Positions 33,838 to 40,654 of a stretch of 64,000 bases of DNA are shown here, piece after piece. The notes beneath the pieces are model-generated. The model saw nothing but the letters and a program-made list of their open reading frames with translations, made no database searches and was not told where the DNA came from. Position 1 is the first letter of the stretch. Each line of letters opens with the position of its first letter. Source of the stretch: an uncultured Planctomycetota bacterium (GTDB taxonomy: Bacteria; Planctomycetota; Phycisphaerae; UBA1845; Fen-1342); NCBI GenBank assembly GCA_900696525.1, contig CAADGL010000012.1, positions 682,001-746,000 of the forward strand, read 5' to 3'. Both the position numbers and the translations under genes were made by a program.

Positions 33838-34207
33838 TGCCGGGGCACTTCAGTCCGGCGTGGTCCCAATCGCGCGGCTGCCGGAGGTTGGAATCCCAGA
33901 ATGGCCAGGTGCGGCACTGGAGCGGGCGCACGGGATAGATGCCGCAGATGCGTTTGCCTTCGGGCGTGCTGACGAGGAACTCACAGTCGCCGTTGCGGTG
34001 CTCGAGGAGGCTGACCCTTCGGCCGACGCGGCGGGTGTGGCGATGGGCGAAGGCCTCGGAGGTGAGGCCGAGGTGGGCGGCGATGGCCTCGAGCTCGGGG
34101 GCGCTGACCCAGACGTAGCCGGGAGCGCCGCTGCAACAGTTGCCGCACTGGGTGCAGGCGAACCGCAAGCCGTTTTGATACCAGGTCGTTTCGCTGGGGG
34201 AACCCAC
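33758..34207 (-). CDS. YkgJ-family cysteine cluster protein
   Basis: 149 aa. The N-terminal ACTQCGNCCSG (CxxCxxCC) motif, a CEFL segment, ICGIYPVRPLQCRTWPFW and a later Cys form the zinc/iron-chelating cluster typical of the YkgJ family (PF03692-type). Biochemical role unknown; some members assist metal handling. The GTG at 34207 with AAAGG 7 nt upstream is preferred over a TTG at 34222. Its 3' end overlaps the transglutaminase-like gene by 80 nt in antisense. An extended -10 and a leader hairpin lie upstream (34224-34262). Confidence 0.85.
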   Translation of the reverse strand: MGSPSETTWYQNGLRFACTQCGNCCSGAPGYVWVSAPELEAIAAHLGLTSEAFAHRHTRRVGRRVSLLEHRNGDCEFLVSTPEGKRICGIYPVRPLQCRTWPFWDSNLRQPRDWDHAGLKCPGINRGPLHALPVIQAALTRNGEAALPL

Positions 34208-34223
34208 GGGGCCGCCTTTCAAG

Positions 34224-34262
34224 AACGACCGTGGAAAGCGGTCGTTTTGGGGGAGTATAGCA
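34224..34262 (-). promoter_or_regulatory. Extended -10 promoter and 5'-leader hairpin of the YkgJ-like gene
   Basis: On the minus strand TG, one base, TATACT (34262-34254) is an extended -10 with 5 of 6 matches; no -35 is visible. The expected start near 34247 coincides with a perfect 8-bp hairpin, AACGACCG/CGGTCGTT (34246-34239 with 34231-34224), so the mRNA would begin with this stem just before the ribosome-binding site. Confidence 0.45.
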
Positions 34263-34333
34263 CGATATTCCCGGGCGAGCGGGGAGGGCGGCGGCGTGGG
34301 TCAGGTGCGTAAGACTCGGGTGCGGGAGCGGGC

Positions 34334-34361
34334 TTGACGTTTGGGCGCGGCTCGCTAATCT
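34334..34361 (+). promoter_or_regulatory. Candidate promoter for the acidic-protein gene
   Basis: TTGACG (34334-34339), a 16-nt spacer and TAATCT (34356-34361). The -35 is good (5 of 6) and the -10 is weak. The start codon at 34399 would follow a leader of about 30 nt. Confidence 0.35.
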
Positions 34362-34398
34362 GCCCGCGCGGTTGACCCCCGTTTCAAGGAGTATGGCC

Positions 34399-34752
34399 AT
34401 GATGCGAACGAGGGAGTTGGAACGGTCGGAACTGTCGCGCCTTCACCTGACGCCCTTCCGGTTTGAGGAGAGCGAAGGCGAGGAGGAGGGTGCGATTCCC
34501 GACGCAGGCGAGGGCGAATCGAGCCCGTTCGATGTTCAGGAAGACGAAGAGGGAATGCACGCCGGAGAGCTTGTGGCCGGGGCGCGCCGCTTCGATGACG
34601 AGGAAGAGGGCGGAGACGACGACGTCGACTTCGATGAGCTCGATGACGACGAAGAGGTCGACGATGAAGACGAAGACCTCGACGACGAGGAGTTCGACGA
34701 CGACGAAGACGACGACGACCTCGACGAGCTCGACGAAGAGGACGACGACTAG
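34399..34752 (+). CDS. Strongly acidic protein with Asp/Glu-only C-terminal tail
   Basis: 117 aa. The first 20 residues are mixed (MMRTRELERSELSRLHLTPF). The next 50 are Glu/Gly-rich, and the last 45 are almost wholly Asp and Glu with a few Val, Phe and Leu in a 'DDDxDLDEL' pattern. The predicted pI is very low and the tail should be disordered. It recalls the RNA polymerase delta subunit's acidic tail or nucleic-acid-mimic proteins, but there is no folded HARE-like domain and no family is claimed. AAGGAG ends 7 nt before the ATG at 34399; other ATGs at 34393 and 34402 are poorer. The reading frame is real by codon use and the ribosome-binding site. Confidence 0.65.
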   Translation: MMRTRELERSELSRLHLTPFRFEESEGEEEGAIPDAGEGESSPFDVQEDEEGMHAGELVAGARRFDDEEEGGDDDVDFDELDDDEEVDDEDEDLDDEEFDDDEDDDDLDELDEEDDD

Positions 34753-34950
34753 CGCTGAACCGACGGGGAACGGACGCGCCGCCCGCCGGGGCGAGCCCAA
34801 CCTACCCACGAGCGCGGGTTGGGCGGCTCCTGGTTCCCGGGCGATCTGTCCGCGAGACGATCAGTCGCTTCTCATGTCTCGGGGGGGAATCACCGGCGGG
34901 GTCCGGGCGGGCTCTTTCAGTCCACGCCGGAATCGGCCGATTTTCCGATC

Positions 34951-35343
34951 ATGAACCCTGCTGCAACCGAGCGCAAGCGCCACGCCGCAGTGTGCCCAGA
35001 TCCCGCGGCCGAGGGCGTTCCGGTCATCTCGGCGCCCCCTTCCGAAACGCCGCCGGAGCGCAGCGGCCCGGAGCGACGGTCGCAGTATGACCGACGTCGC
35101 GGTCCGGGTCGTCGCCGGACGGATTATCGGCGCGACGCGGAAGAAGGGCACATGAACGAGGAGCAGCTCGAGTTCATCAAGGCCCTGGACGAGTACAAGC
35201 GCGTCAACAACCGCCCGTTCCCGACCTGGACCGAAGTGCTGGACATGGTCCTGTATCTCGGATATCGCAAGGTGGCCCCGGTCGGCGAGTTCAAGCTGAG
35301 CAAGGGTCGCCAGCACCCGCGCAAGGATCGACCGCGCGAATAG
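34951..35343 (+). CDS. Small conserved planctomycete protein of unknown function
   Basis: 130 aa from the chosen start. The C-terminal half begins MNEEQLEFIKALDEYKR and continues NNRPFPTWTEVLDM...LGYRKV, which looks like a compact helical DNA-binding-like fold. From memory this resembles short planctomycete proteins that often start right there. The N-terminal half is an Arg/Asp-rich low-complexity stretch (ERRSQYDRRRGPGRRRTDYRR). If the ATG at 35152 is the true start, the protein is only 63 aa; AAGGG lies 4 nt before it. The ATG at 34951 has no clear ribosome-binding site. Confidence 0.65.
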   Translation: MNPAATERKRHAAVCPDPAAEGVPVISAPPSETPPERSGPERRSQYDRRRGPGRRRTDYRRDAEEGHMNEEQLEFIKALDEYKRVNNRPFPTWTEVLDMVLYLGYRKVAPVGEFKLSKGRQHPRKDRPRE

Positions 35344-35373
35344 CGCGGTTCCGGCGTCACGCCTGGAGGCAGC

Positions 35374-36480
35374 TCAGGCCAGAAGCGGCGCATACTTGTC
35401 GAAACGCGCGTCGATCGTCCGCTTCAACGCGTCGCTTACGTCCGCAAAACCGCGGCGGTCCAGTGCAATGGCCTCGAACCAGTCCACCATGCGCCGCCAG
35501 TCCGCGAGACTGACGTACTCGCTGGCGATGCGCTTGCGCTCCGTGTCCATGTTGTGGTAGTTGCCCAGCGCGACGCAGATCCCGGTGGCCTGGTAGCCGT
35601 AGGCGTAGTATGCCGTCGATTCGCACGTGCCCCCATCCATCAGCTTTCGCTGGTAGGCGAAGGTCTTGCGCCGCCGCGCGAGCTCCGACGCCACCCGGTC
35701 GCAGAAGGCGGTGACCTCTGGCGAGAAGACGCTCGACTTGTCGCCCACGCGCAGGATGGGGCCGTCGCCGATGCGCGCGTTCGTCAGCGCCTTGCTTGTC
35801 TCGATGGCGATGACCGGCAGGCCTTGCGGGACTGTGCGGCTGCGGGCGGCCCCGATCGCCCCGACGAAGCCGACTTCCTCCGCCCGCGTGAACAGGCAGC
35901 GCACGTCGGCCACGGCCGTGCGCCGGCTCAGCCGGTCGAGCAGGGCCAGCATCGCCGCGCAGCCTGCGATATCGTCGCACCCGCGGGCGTGAACGAGGTC
36001 GCCTCGCAGCGCGGGATCGGGGAGATCCCACATTCCGGGGGCGCCGGGCTCGACGCCGGAATCAACGCGGATCGCGACCTCTTCCGGCCGGGCACTGCGG
36101 CCAATCATGCGGTATACCCGCGCGGCCTTGGTGATCTCGACCACGCGTCCGCGGACCCAGCGGCCGCCGGACCAGAACCGCACGCCTGTACCGACGAAGA
36201 ACTCGGGCTCGACCCAGCCGCGGAAGGCGGCGAGAAGGAGGCGGTCGCGGCGCACGTGCCGGGCGACGAACCCCGGATGGTCCATGTGGGCGGTGAAGAC
36301 CACGGGCTGCCTGGGCCTGCCGTTCCGGTAATGCGCGAGCAGGTTCCCCCAGCGGTCGCGCGAAAGCCGGACGCGAGGCAGTCGTGCGACGTGGCGGGTG
36401 ACGTGATCGGCGACGGCGTGTTCGGCGAAAGGCGCGGTCGGTAGCCTGAGCAGGTCCCCCAGGACCTTTGGCAGGGGCAT
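35374..36480 (-). CDS. M42-family (glutamyl aminopeptidase-like) metallopeptidase
   Basis: 368 aa. The di-metal site motifs of M42/M20-type aminopeptidases are visible in order: TAHMDHPGF (His, Asp), RGCDDIAGCAAM (bridging Asp), TRAEEVGFVGA (catalytic Glu-Glu), IAIETSKA (the last-but-one ligand region, with Glu in place of the more usual Asp) and GTCESTAYYAYG. These cytosolic TET-type enzymes trim peptides from the N-terminus. GGAG 7 nt before the ATG at 36480 fixes the start; the frame is open further up. It is divergent from the sigma-factor operon, 140 bp away. Confidence 0.87.
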   Translation of the reverse strand: MPLPKVLGDLLRLPTAPFAEHAVADHVTRHVARLPRVRLSRDRWGNLLAHYRNGRPRQPVVFTAHMDHPGFVARHVRRDRLLLAAFRGWVEPEFFVGTGVRFWSGGRWVRGRVVEITKAARVYRMIGRSARPEEVAIRVDSGVEPGAPGMWDLPDPALRGDLVHARGCDDIAGCAAMLALLDRLSRRTAVADVRCLFTRAEEVGFVGAIGAARSRTVPQGLPVIAIETSKALTNARIGDGPILRVGDKSSVFSPEVTAFCDRVASELARRRKTFAYQRKLMDGGTCESTAYYAYGYQATGICVALGNYHNMDTERKRIASEYVSLADWRRMVDWFEAIALDRRGFADVSDALKRTIDARFDKYAPLLA

Positions 36481-36620
36481 ATAATCGCTCCAGTCTTGCG
36501 AATTCGGTGTCGGCGGGAGCCGACGGCGCGCTGCGGAGAATGTACGGTGCCCGAGGGCGGGGTTCAAACGCGCCTCCGGATAGGCAGCGCGGGCGGCCGC
36601 GCCGAGTCCGGTTTCTTGCC

Positions 36621-37229
36621 ATGAAACAACAGGTCAAACCGTCTATCCCAGAGCGTATGTCGAGTGCCACGGCCGACACGAGCGTGCTCCGGGAGCTCGT
36701 CGGCGAAGCGCAGGTCGGCAGCCGGGTGGCTGCGGACCGGCTGGTTCGCGAGCACGACCATTGGGTGCGCTCGGTGATCTTTGGCGTCACCGGCCGGTGG
36801 GACCTGGTAGACGACATCGCTCAACAGGTCTGGACGCAGGTCTGGGAGCGGTTGCCGTCACTCAAGGAGCCGGAGCGGCTGCGGTCGTGGCTGTACGCGG
36901 TCGCGCGGAATGCGGCGATCGACGCGAACCAGAGCCGGCGACGCCGATCGGCGGGCTCGCTGGAGGCGGTGGCCGACTCGCTGGGAGACGACGGGCGTAG
37001 CGGGCCCGTCGGCAGCGTCGTCGGGCGCGAGGTGCGGACGATGCTGTTGCAGGCGGTGGAAGCGCTGCCGGTGCATTACCGGGAGCCCTTCGTGCTGCGG
37101 CACCTCCAGGACTGGAGTTACGCGGAGATCGGCGATCTGCTGGGCCTGCCGGTGGAGACAGTGGAGACGCGGCTGGTGCGTGCCCGCCGGCTGTTGCGCG
37201 AGATGTTGCAGGACAAGCTGGATGCCTGA
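36621..37229 (+). CDS. ECF-type RNA polymerase sigma factor
   Basis: 202 aa. Region 2 is seen in RLVREHDHWVRSVIFGVTGRWDLVDDIAQQVWTQVWERL and RLRSWLYAVARNAAIDANQSRRR (about 30-115). Region 4 is in VEALPVHYREPFVLRHLQDWSYAEIGDLLGLPVETVETRLVRARRLL (about 145-190), a helix-turn-helix that reads the -35. No regions 1 or 3 are present, so it is an ECF sigma. Its stop lies 8 nt inside the next gene, an anti-sigma-like membrane protein, and a PDZ protein follows by a 1-nt overlap. The start is uncertain between ATGs 36621 and 36657, neither with a good ribosome-binding site. Confidence 0.9.
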   Translation: MKQQVKPSIPERMSSATADTSVLRELVGEAQVGSRVAADRLVREHDHWVRSVIFGVTGRWDLVDDIAQQVWTQVWERLPSLKEPERLRSWLYAVARNAAIDANQSRRRRSAGSLEAVADSLGDDGRSGPVGSVVGREVRTMLLQAVEALPVHYREPFVLRHLQDWSYAEIGDLLGLPVETVETRLVRARRLLREMLQDKLDA

Positions 37230-37806
37230 TTCGCATCGAAATCATGACCCCGCCGGGCGGGATCCGCTGTCGGAGCTTGAGCGGCTGATCTCGCGGCACC
37301 TGGACCACGAGGCGACGGACGCGGATCGCCGCCGACTGGACCGGCTGCTTCACGCCGATCCGCGGGCGCGCGCGTACTTCGAGGAGTCGGCGGCTCTGGA
37401 CCGCGAGCTGCACCAGGCGCTGGGCTGGGCTGGCCGGCAGGCGGGTATCGTCCGCGTGAGGGCGGCTCGGGGCGGGCTGCGCCTGAGCATGGTGGCGGGG
37501 CTGGGGCTGGCGGCGTGCCTGGCGGCGGCGTTCTGGCTGCTGCCGACGTCGTCGCTGCCCGTGTCGGGCGGCGGCTCGCCGACGCACGCGGGCCAGGTGT
37601 TGCCGGCAGGCGGGTCGTGGTTTGCGCCTCCGCCGCTGGGAGACACGTTCATCAGCGAATCGCCCGCGGGCGACCCGCCGCACGTCCGCGTGGAGGATAC
37701 GGAGCGGGAGTGGATCGTGGTTCCGGGTCAGCGGGCGGGCGAATACCTGATTCTGGAAGTCAAGCGTATTCGGGCGAAGCAAGTTCGGATCGAGAGGGAT
37801 TTCTGA
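37222..37806 (+). CDS. Membrane anti-sigma-like protein
   Basis: 194 aa. The N-terminal cytoplasmic part reads LERLISRHLDHEATDADRRRLDRLLHADPRARAYFEE, the helical pattern of planctomycete FecR/anti-sigma N-termini, without a zinc-finger Cys/His cluster. One transmembrane helix (about 90-110, LSMVAGLGLAACLAAAFWLL) leads to a periplasmic domain of about 85 residues. It overlaps the sigma gene by 8 nt and the PDZ gene by 1 nt (TGATG), so stoichiometric synthesis is likely. It should hold the sigma factor at the membrane; this is inferred from layout, not from a diagnostic motif. Confidence 0.72.
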   Translation: MPDSHRNHDPAGRDPLSELERLISRHLDHEATDADRRRLDRLLHADPRARAYFEESAALDRELHQALGWAGRQAGIVRVRAARGGLRLSMVAGLGLAACLAAAFWLLPTSSLPVSGGGSPTHAGQVLPAGGSWFAPPPLGDTFISESPAGDPPHVRVEDTEREWIVVPGQRAGEYLILEVKRIRAKQVRIERDF

Positions 37807-39119
37807 TGACTACGCTGCGCAAGACACACCTGGGCGCCATGCTGGCCGGCGCGTTGCTCCCCGCGGCCATGGCGCTGGCGATCGATCATCCGGGGTTGTT
37901 CAGTCCGCGGGCACACGGCCCCATGGGCGATGAGCAAGAGGCGCCGGCCGTGTGGATCGGCGTTCGTTTGTCGCCGGTGCCGGAAGCGCTGGCGGCGCAC
38001 GTCGGCGGCAACGGGCTGATGATCCTGAACGTAGCGAGCGGCAGCCCGGCCGACCAGGCGGGGCTGGTGCGCTACGACGTGCTGCTTTCGGTTGACGGCC
38101 GGGCGCTCTCGCAGATGTCGGACCTGGTCGAGGTGATCTCGCAGGCGGGGACGACGCGCCCGATCGCGCTGACGGTGCTGCACGAGGGTAAGCAGCGCGT
38201 CGTCAAGCTGACGCCCGCGGCGCGGCCGGCCGACGACAGCTACAGCTTCAAGTACGACGACCCCGAGAGCCAGGAGGACGCCACGCGCTACTTCGGACAC
38301 AAGCTGCGCCGCGACGACCAGGGCAACTGGATCTTCGAGCCGCTCGGACGGCTGCGCGAGCTGCCCGACGCCGTCCGCGACCTGAACAGCCCCGCCTGGC
38401 GCCAGTGGATGGGCAGCTTCAGGCAGTGGCAGCAGGACCCCTTCCAGTTCCGGCTGCGCGTCGATCCTGACATGGGCATGTTCTTCTTCGACGGCGACGA
38501 CGCCTCCGAGACCGGCGTGAGCATCTGCGTCACCGTCGACAGCGACGGCCAGCGCACGACCGTCGAGCGTCACGCCGACGGCTCCATCACCGTGACGCGC
38601 GCCGACGCCGGCGGGCAGGAATCCGTCACGCAATACGCCAACGCCGATGAGTTGAAGGAGAAAGACCCCGCGGCGTATGAGACCTATCGCCGGTACGCGG
38701 GTTTCCGGCAGCGGCGCATGATCACCGTCACGCCGGAGCTGAAGGACCTTCAGCGCAACCAGCAGCAGTGGCGGCAGGAACTGAGCGAGGCGCTGGAGCG
38801 CCTGGGGCGTGACGCGGCGGAGAACGTACGCCGCGCGGAGGAGTTGCGGGAACACTTGCTCCGCGAGGGCGCCGGTGCCGGCCGCGGCGGCCAGAGCGGA
38901 ACCGTGACGCGGCGCTCGTTCATGAGCTCGTCGGCCACCGTTGACGACCAGGGTCGCATCCGGATTCGCATCGAGCGGGACGGCAAGGTCGAGACCCACG
39001 AGTTCCGCGATCAGGACGAGTTCCGGACGGCTCAGCCCGAACTCTACGAGCAATACCGGTGGCTTTTTGACGGCGCCACCCGCGGCCAAGCCGGCGCCGC
39101 CACCCCCGTCACGGTCTGA
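37806..39119 (+). CDS. Exported PDZ-domain protein
   Basis: 437 aa. Signal peptide about 1-25 (ending AMALA), then a PDZ domain (about 45-135): WIGVRLSPVPEALAAHV, ASGSPADQAGLVRYDVLLSVDG and the following strands. The remaining 300 residues are hydrophilic and charged with repeated 'RRFM.SSATVDDQGRIRIRIERDG' beta segments and a helical stretch (about 310-360). No protease catalytic triad is present, unlike DegS/HtrA. Encoded directly after a sigma/anti-sigma pair with TGATG coupling, it may sense or bind exported C-termini and pass the signal to the anti-sigma protein. Confidence 0.82.
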   Translation: MTTLRKTHLGAMLAGALLPAAMALAIDHPGLFSPRAHGPMGDEQEAPAVWIGVRLSPVPEALAAHVGGNGLMILNVASGSPADQAGLVRYDVLLSVDGRALSQMSDLVEVISQAGTTRPIALTVLHEGKQRVVKLTPAARPADDSYSFKYDDPESQEDATRYFGHKLRRDDQGNWIFEPLGRLRELPDAVRDLNSPAWRQWMGSFRQWQQDPFQFRLRVDPDMGMFFFDGDDASETGVSICVTVDSDGQRTTVERHADGSITVTRADAGGQESVTQYANADELKEKDPAAYETYRRYAGFRQRRMITVTPELKDLQRNQQQWRQELSEALERLGRDAAENVRRAEELREHLLREGAGAGRGGQSGTVTRRSFMSSSATVDDQGRIRIRIERDGKVETHEFRDQDEFRTAQPELYEQYRWLFDGATRGQAGAATPVTV

Positions 39120-39151
39120 CCACGTCACCGGCGTCGAGTCTCGTTCGCTGT

Positions 39152-39190
39152 CAGCGGCGCGGCGGATGCACGCATCCGCCGGCGCCGCTG
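39152..39190 (+). terminator. Near-perfect GC hairpin at the end of the sigma operon
   Basis: CAGCGGCGCGGCGGATGC (39152-39169) pairs with GCATCCGCCGGCGCCGCTG (39172-39190) over 18 bp with one bulged base and a 2-nt gap at the tip. No U-tract follows, so it may mark an RNA 3' end or be an intrinsic-terminator relic. Confidence 0.4.
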
Positions 39191-39327
39191 GTGTGTTACG
39201 GCATCGCCGCCGTGGGCCGGAGGGGCGCATTTCTGGCCTTGCGCGGGCTGGCCGGCGTCAAGCCGCCGCGTGTTCATGCCGACCGGTAACGGATAGGGGG
39301 TCCTATTCTCACCGGGAGGAGCCGGCC

Positions 39328-40653
39328 ATGTCAGACGGACGCGTGCGCGGTCTTGTGGCAATCACCTTCGCGATTCTCCCGCCCCAGCTTGCCGGCGCCG
39401 ACGAGCGCGGCCGCGTCGCCGAGTGGTCGCTCGACGCGCAGACGCGCGTGACGCACGCGGTGCTCGACAACGGCGTCGTTCTGCATCATCGCGCCGCCGC
39501 GGGCGGGCCCGGCCGCCTTCTCGTGAGCATCAGCCTCGGCGGGGGGCGCATCGAGGAGACGGCGGCCAACGCGGGTGTCTCGCACGCGGCGCTGCTCGCC
39601 TTTTCCGGGGCTCAGGAGGCGGTTCGCGGCGGCGATTGCGAGATCGCCACGCTGGCAGAGTTCGACGCGCTGACCTTGACGCTCGCGGGGACGGTCGAGG
39701 GCGTCTCCCGGGGGATGGAGCGCGTCGCCGAGTGCCTGCGCAGGCCGCGGATTGAGCAGCGCGCGTTCGACGCCTGGCGCCAGCGCGCCACGGCGCAGGT
39801 CGAGCTGTTGAGCCGCTCTCCGGAGTACTGCGCCTCGCGCGCCTTGTTGCAGGCGATCTCGGGCGACGACGTGCGCGTGACGCCGGTGACGCCGCGGCAG
39901 CTCGAGCGTCTGGAATTATCCGAGGCGCAGCGCTGGATTGAGCGGCTGTCGCGCGAGGCGCCGCTGGAGATCGCGCTGATCGGCGACGTTTCATGGGACC
40001 GCGCCAAGCTGCTGATCGAGGAGAACTTCGGGCACTTGCCTTCGCGCCCGCGCGACGCCGCCCGCCTGACGAACCTGCGCGTCCTGGCGCGCTCGGGCGG
40101 GCCGTGGGAACTTCGCCGGCCGAGCCCCGAGGGCGCGCAGCGGAGCGTCTCGCTTGTGGGTTTCGTGCACGAGGGCGCCGGCAACGCGCGGCAGCAGGCG
40201 GCCATGGAGCTGGCGCTGCGGATCGTCACCCGCCGTGCCGACGCCCTGCGGTCGGATGAGGGCGACGTTCGGGTGCGCGCCGAGCACCAGGGCATCCCGA
40301 CGTACGGCGAAGGCGGATTGTTCATTTGCGGCGTGTCGTGCGCCGACACGCGGATCGCGGAGCTGGCCGAGCGCACGCGCGGCCTGTTCGAGACGCTCGC
40401 GGTGGAGGGTCCGACGCGGGCGGAGCTTAGCGCGGCCCGCGAGGGACTGCGCCACGAGCGCTCCGTCGAGGTCGAGGACGATCGCGCGTGGCTGCGGCGC
40501 CTCAGACATCGCGTCCTGCGGCAAAGCGCGGATGCCGCGGCCGCGACGGACCCGCTGGACGAGATTACGGGTGAGGAGGTGCGCCAGGCGCTGGCAGCGT
40601 GCTTCGATCCGCAGCGCACCTTCGCGGTGATGGTCTCGCCGTCGCCGCGCTGA
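39328..40653 (+). CDS. M16-family (insulinase-like) peptidase homologue lacking the HxxEH zinc site
   Basis: 441 aa. A short signal-like N-terminus (about 1-23) precedes the M16 fold: VLDNGVVLHHRAAAGGPGRLLVSISLGGGRIEE, NAGVSHAALLAF, then the later half with TFAVMVSPSP. In active M16 enzymes the sequence after 'AG.AH' is HxxEH (zinc ligands and base). Here His86 is followed by AALL, so Glu and the second His are gone. Non-catalytic M16 subunits pair with an active partner (as in MPP alpha or PqqL-like pairs), but no second M16 gene is next to it. GGGAGG 9 nt before the ATG supports the start. It does not overlap the sigma operon. Confidence 0.82.
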   Translation: MSDGRVRGLVAITFAILPPQLAGADERGRVAEWSLDAQTRVTHAVLDNGVVLHHRAAAGGPGRLLVSISLGGGRIEETAANAGVSHAALLAFSGAQEAVRGGDCEIATLAEFDALTLTLAGTVEGVSRGMERVAECLRRPRIEQRAFDAWRQRATAQVELLSRSPEYCASRALLQAISGDDVRVTPVTPRQLERLELSEAQRWIERLSREAPLEIALIGDVSWDRAKLLIEENFGHLPSRPRDAARLTNLRVLARSGGPWELRRPSPEGAQRSVSLVGFVHEGAGNARQQAAMELALRIVTRRADALRSDEGDVRVRAEHQGIPTYGEGGLFICGVSCADTRIAELAERTRGLFETLAVEGPTRAELSAAREGLRHERSVEVEDDRAWLRRLRHRVLRQSADAAAATDPLDEITGEEVRQALAACFDPQRTFAVMVSPSPR

Positions 40654-40654
40654 G

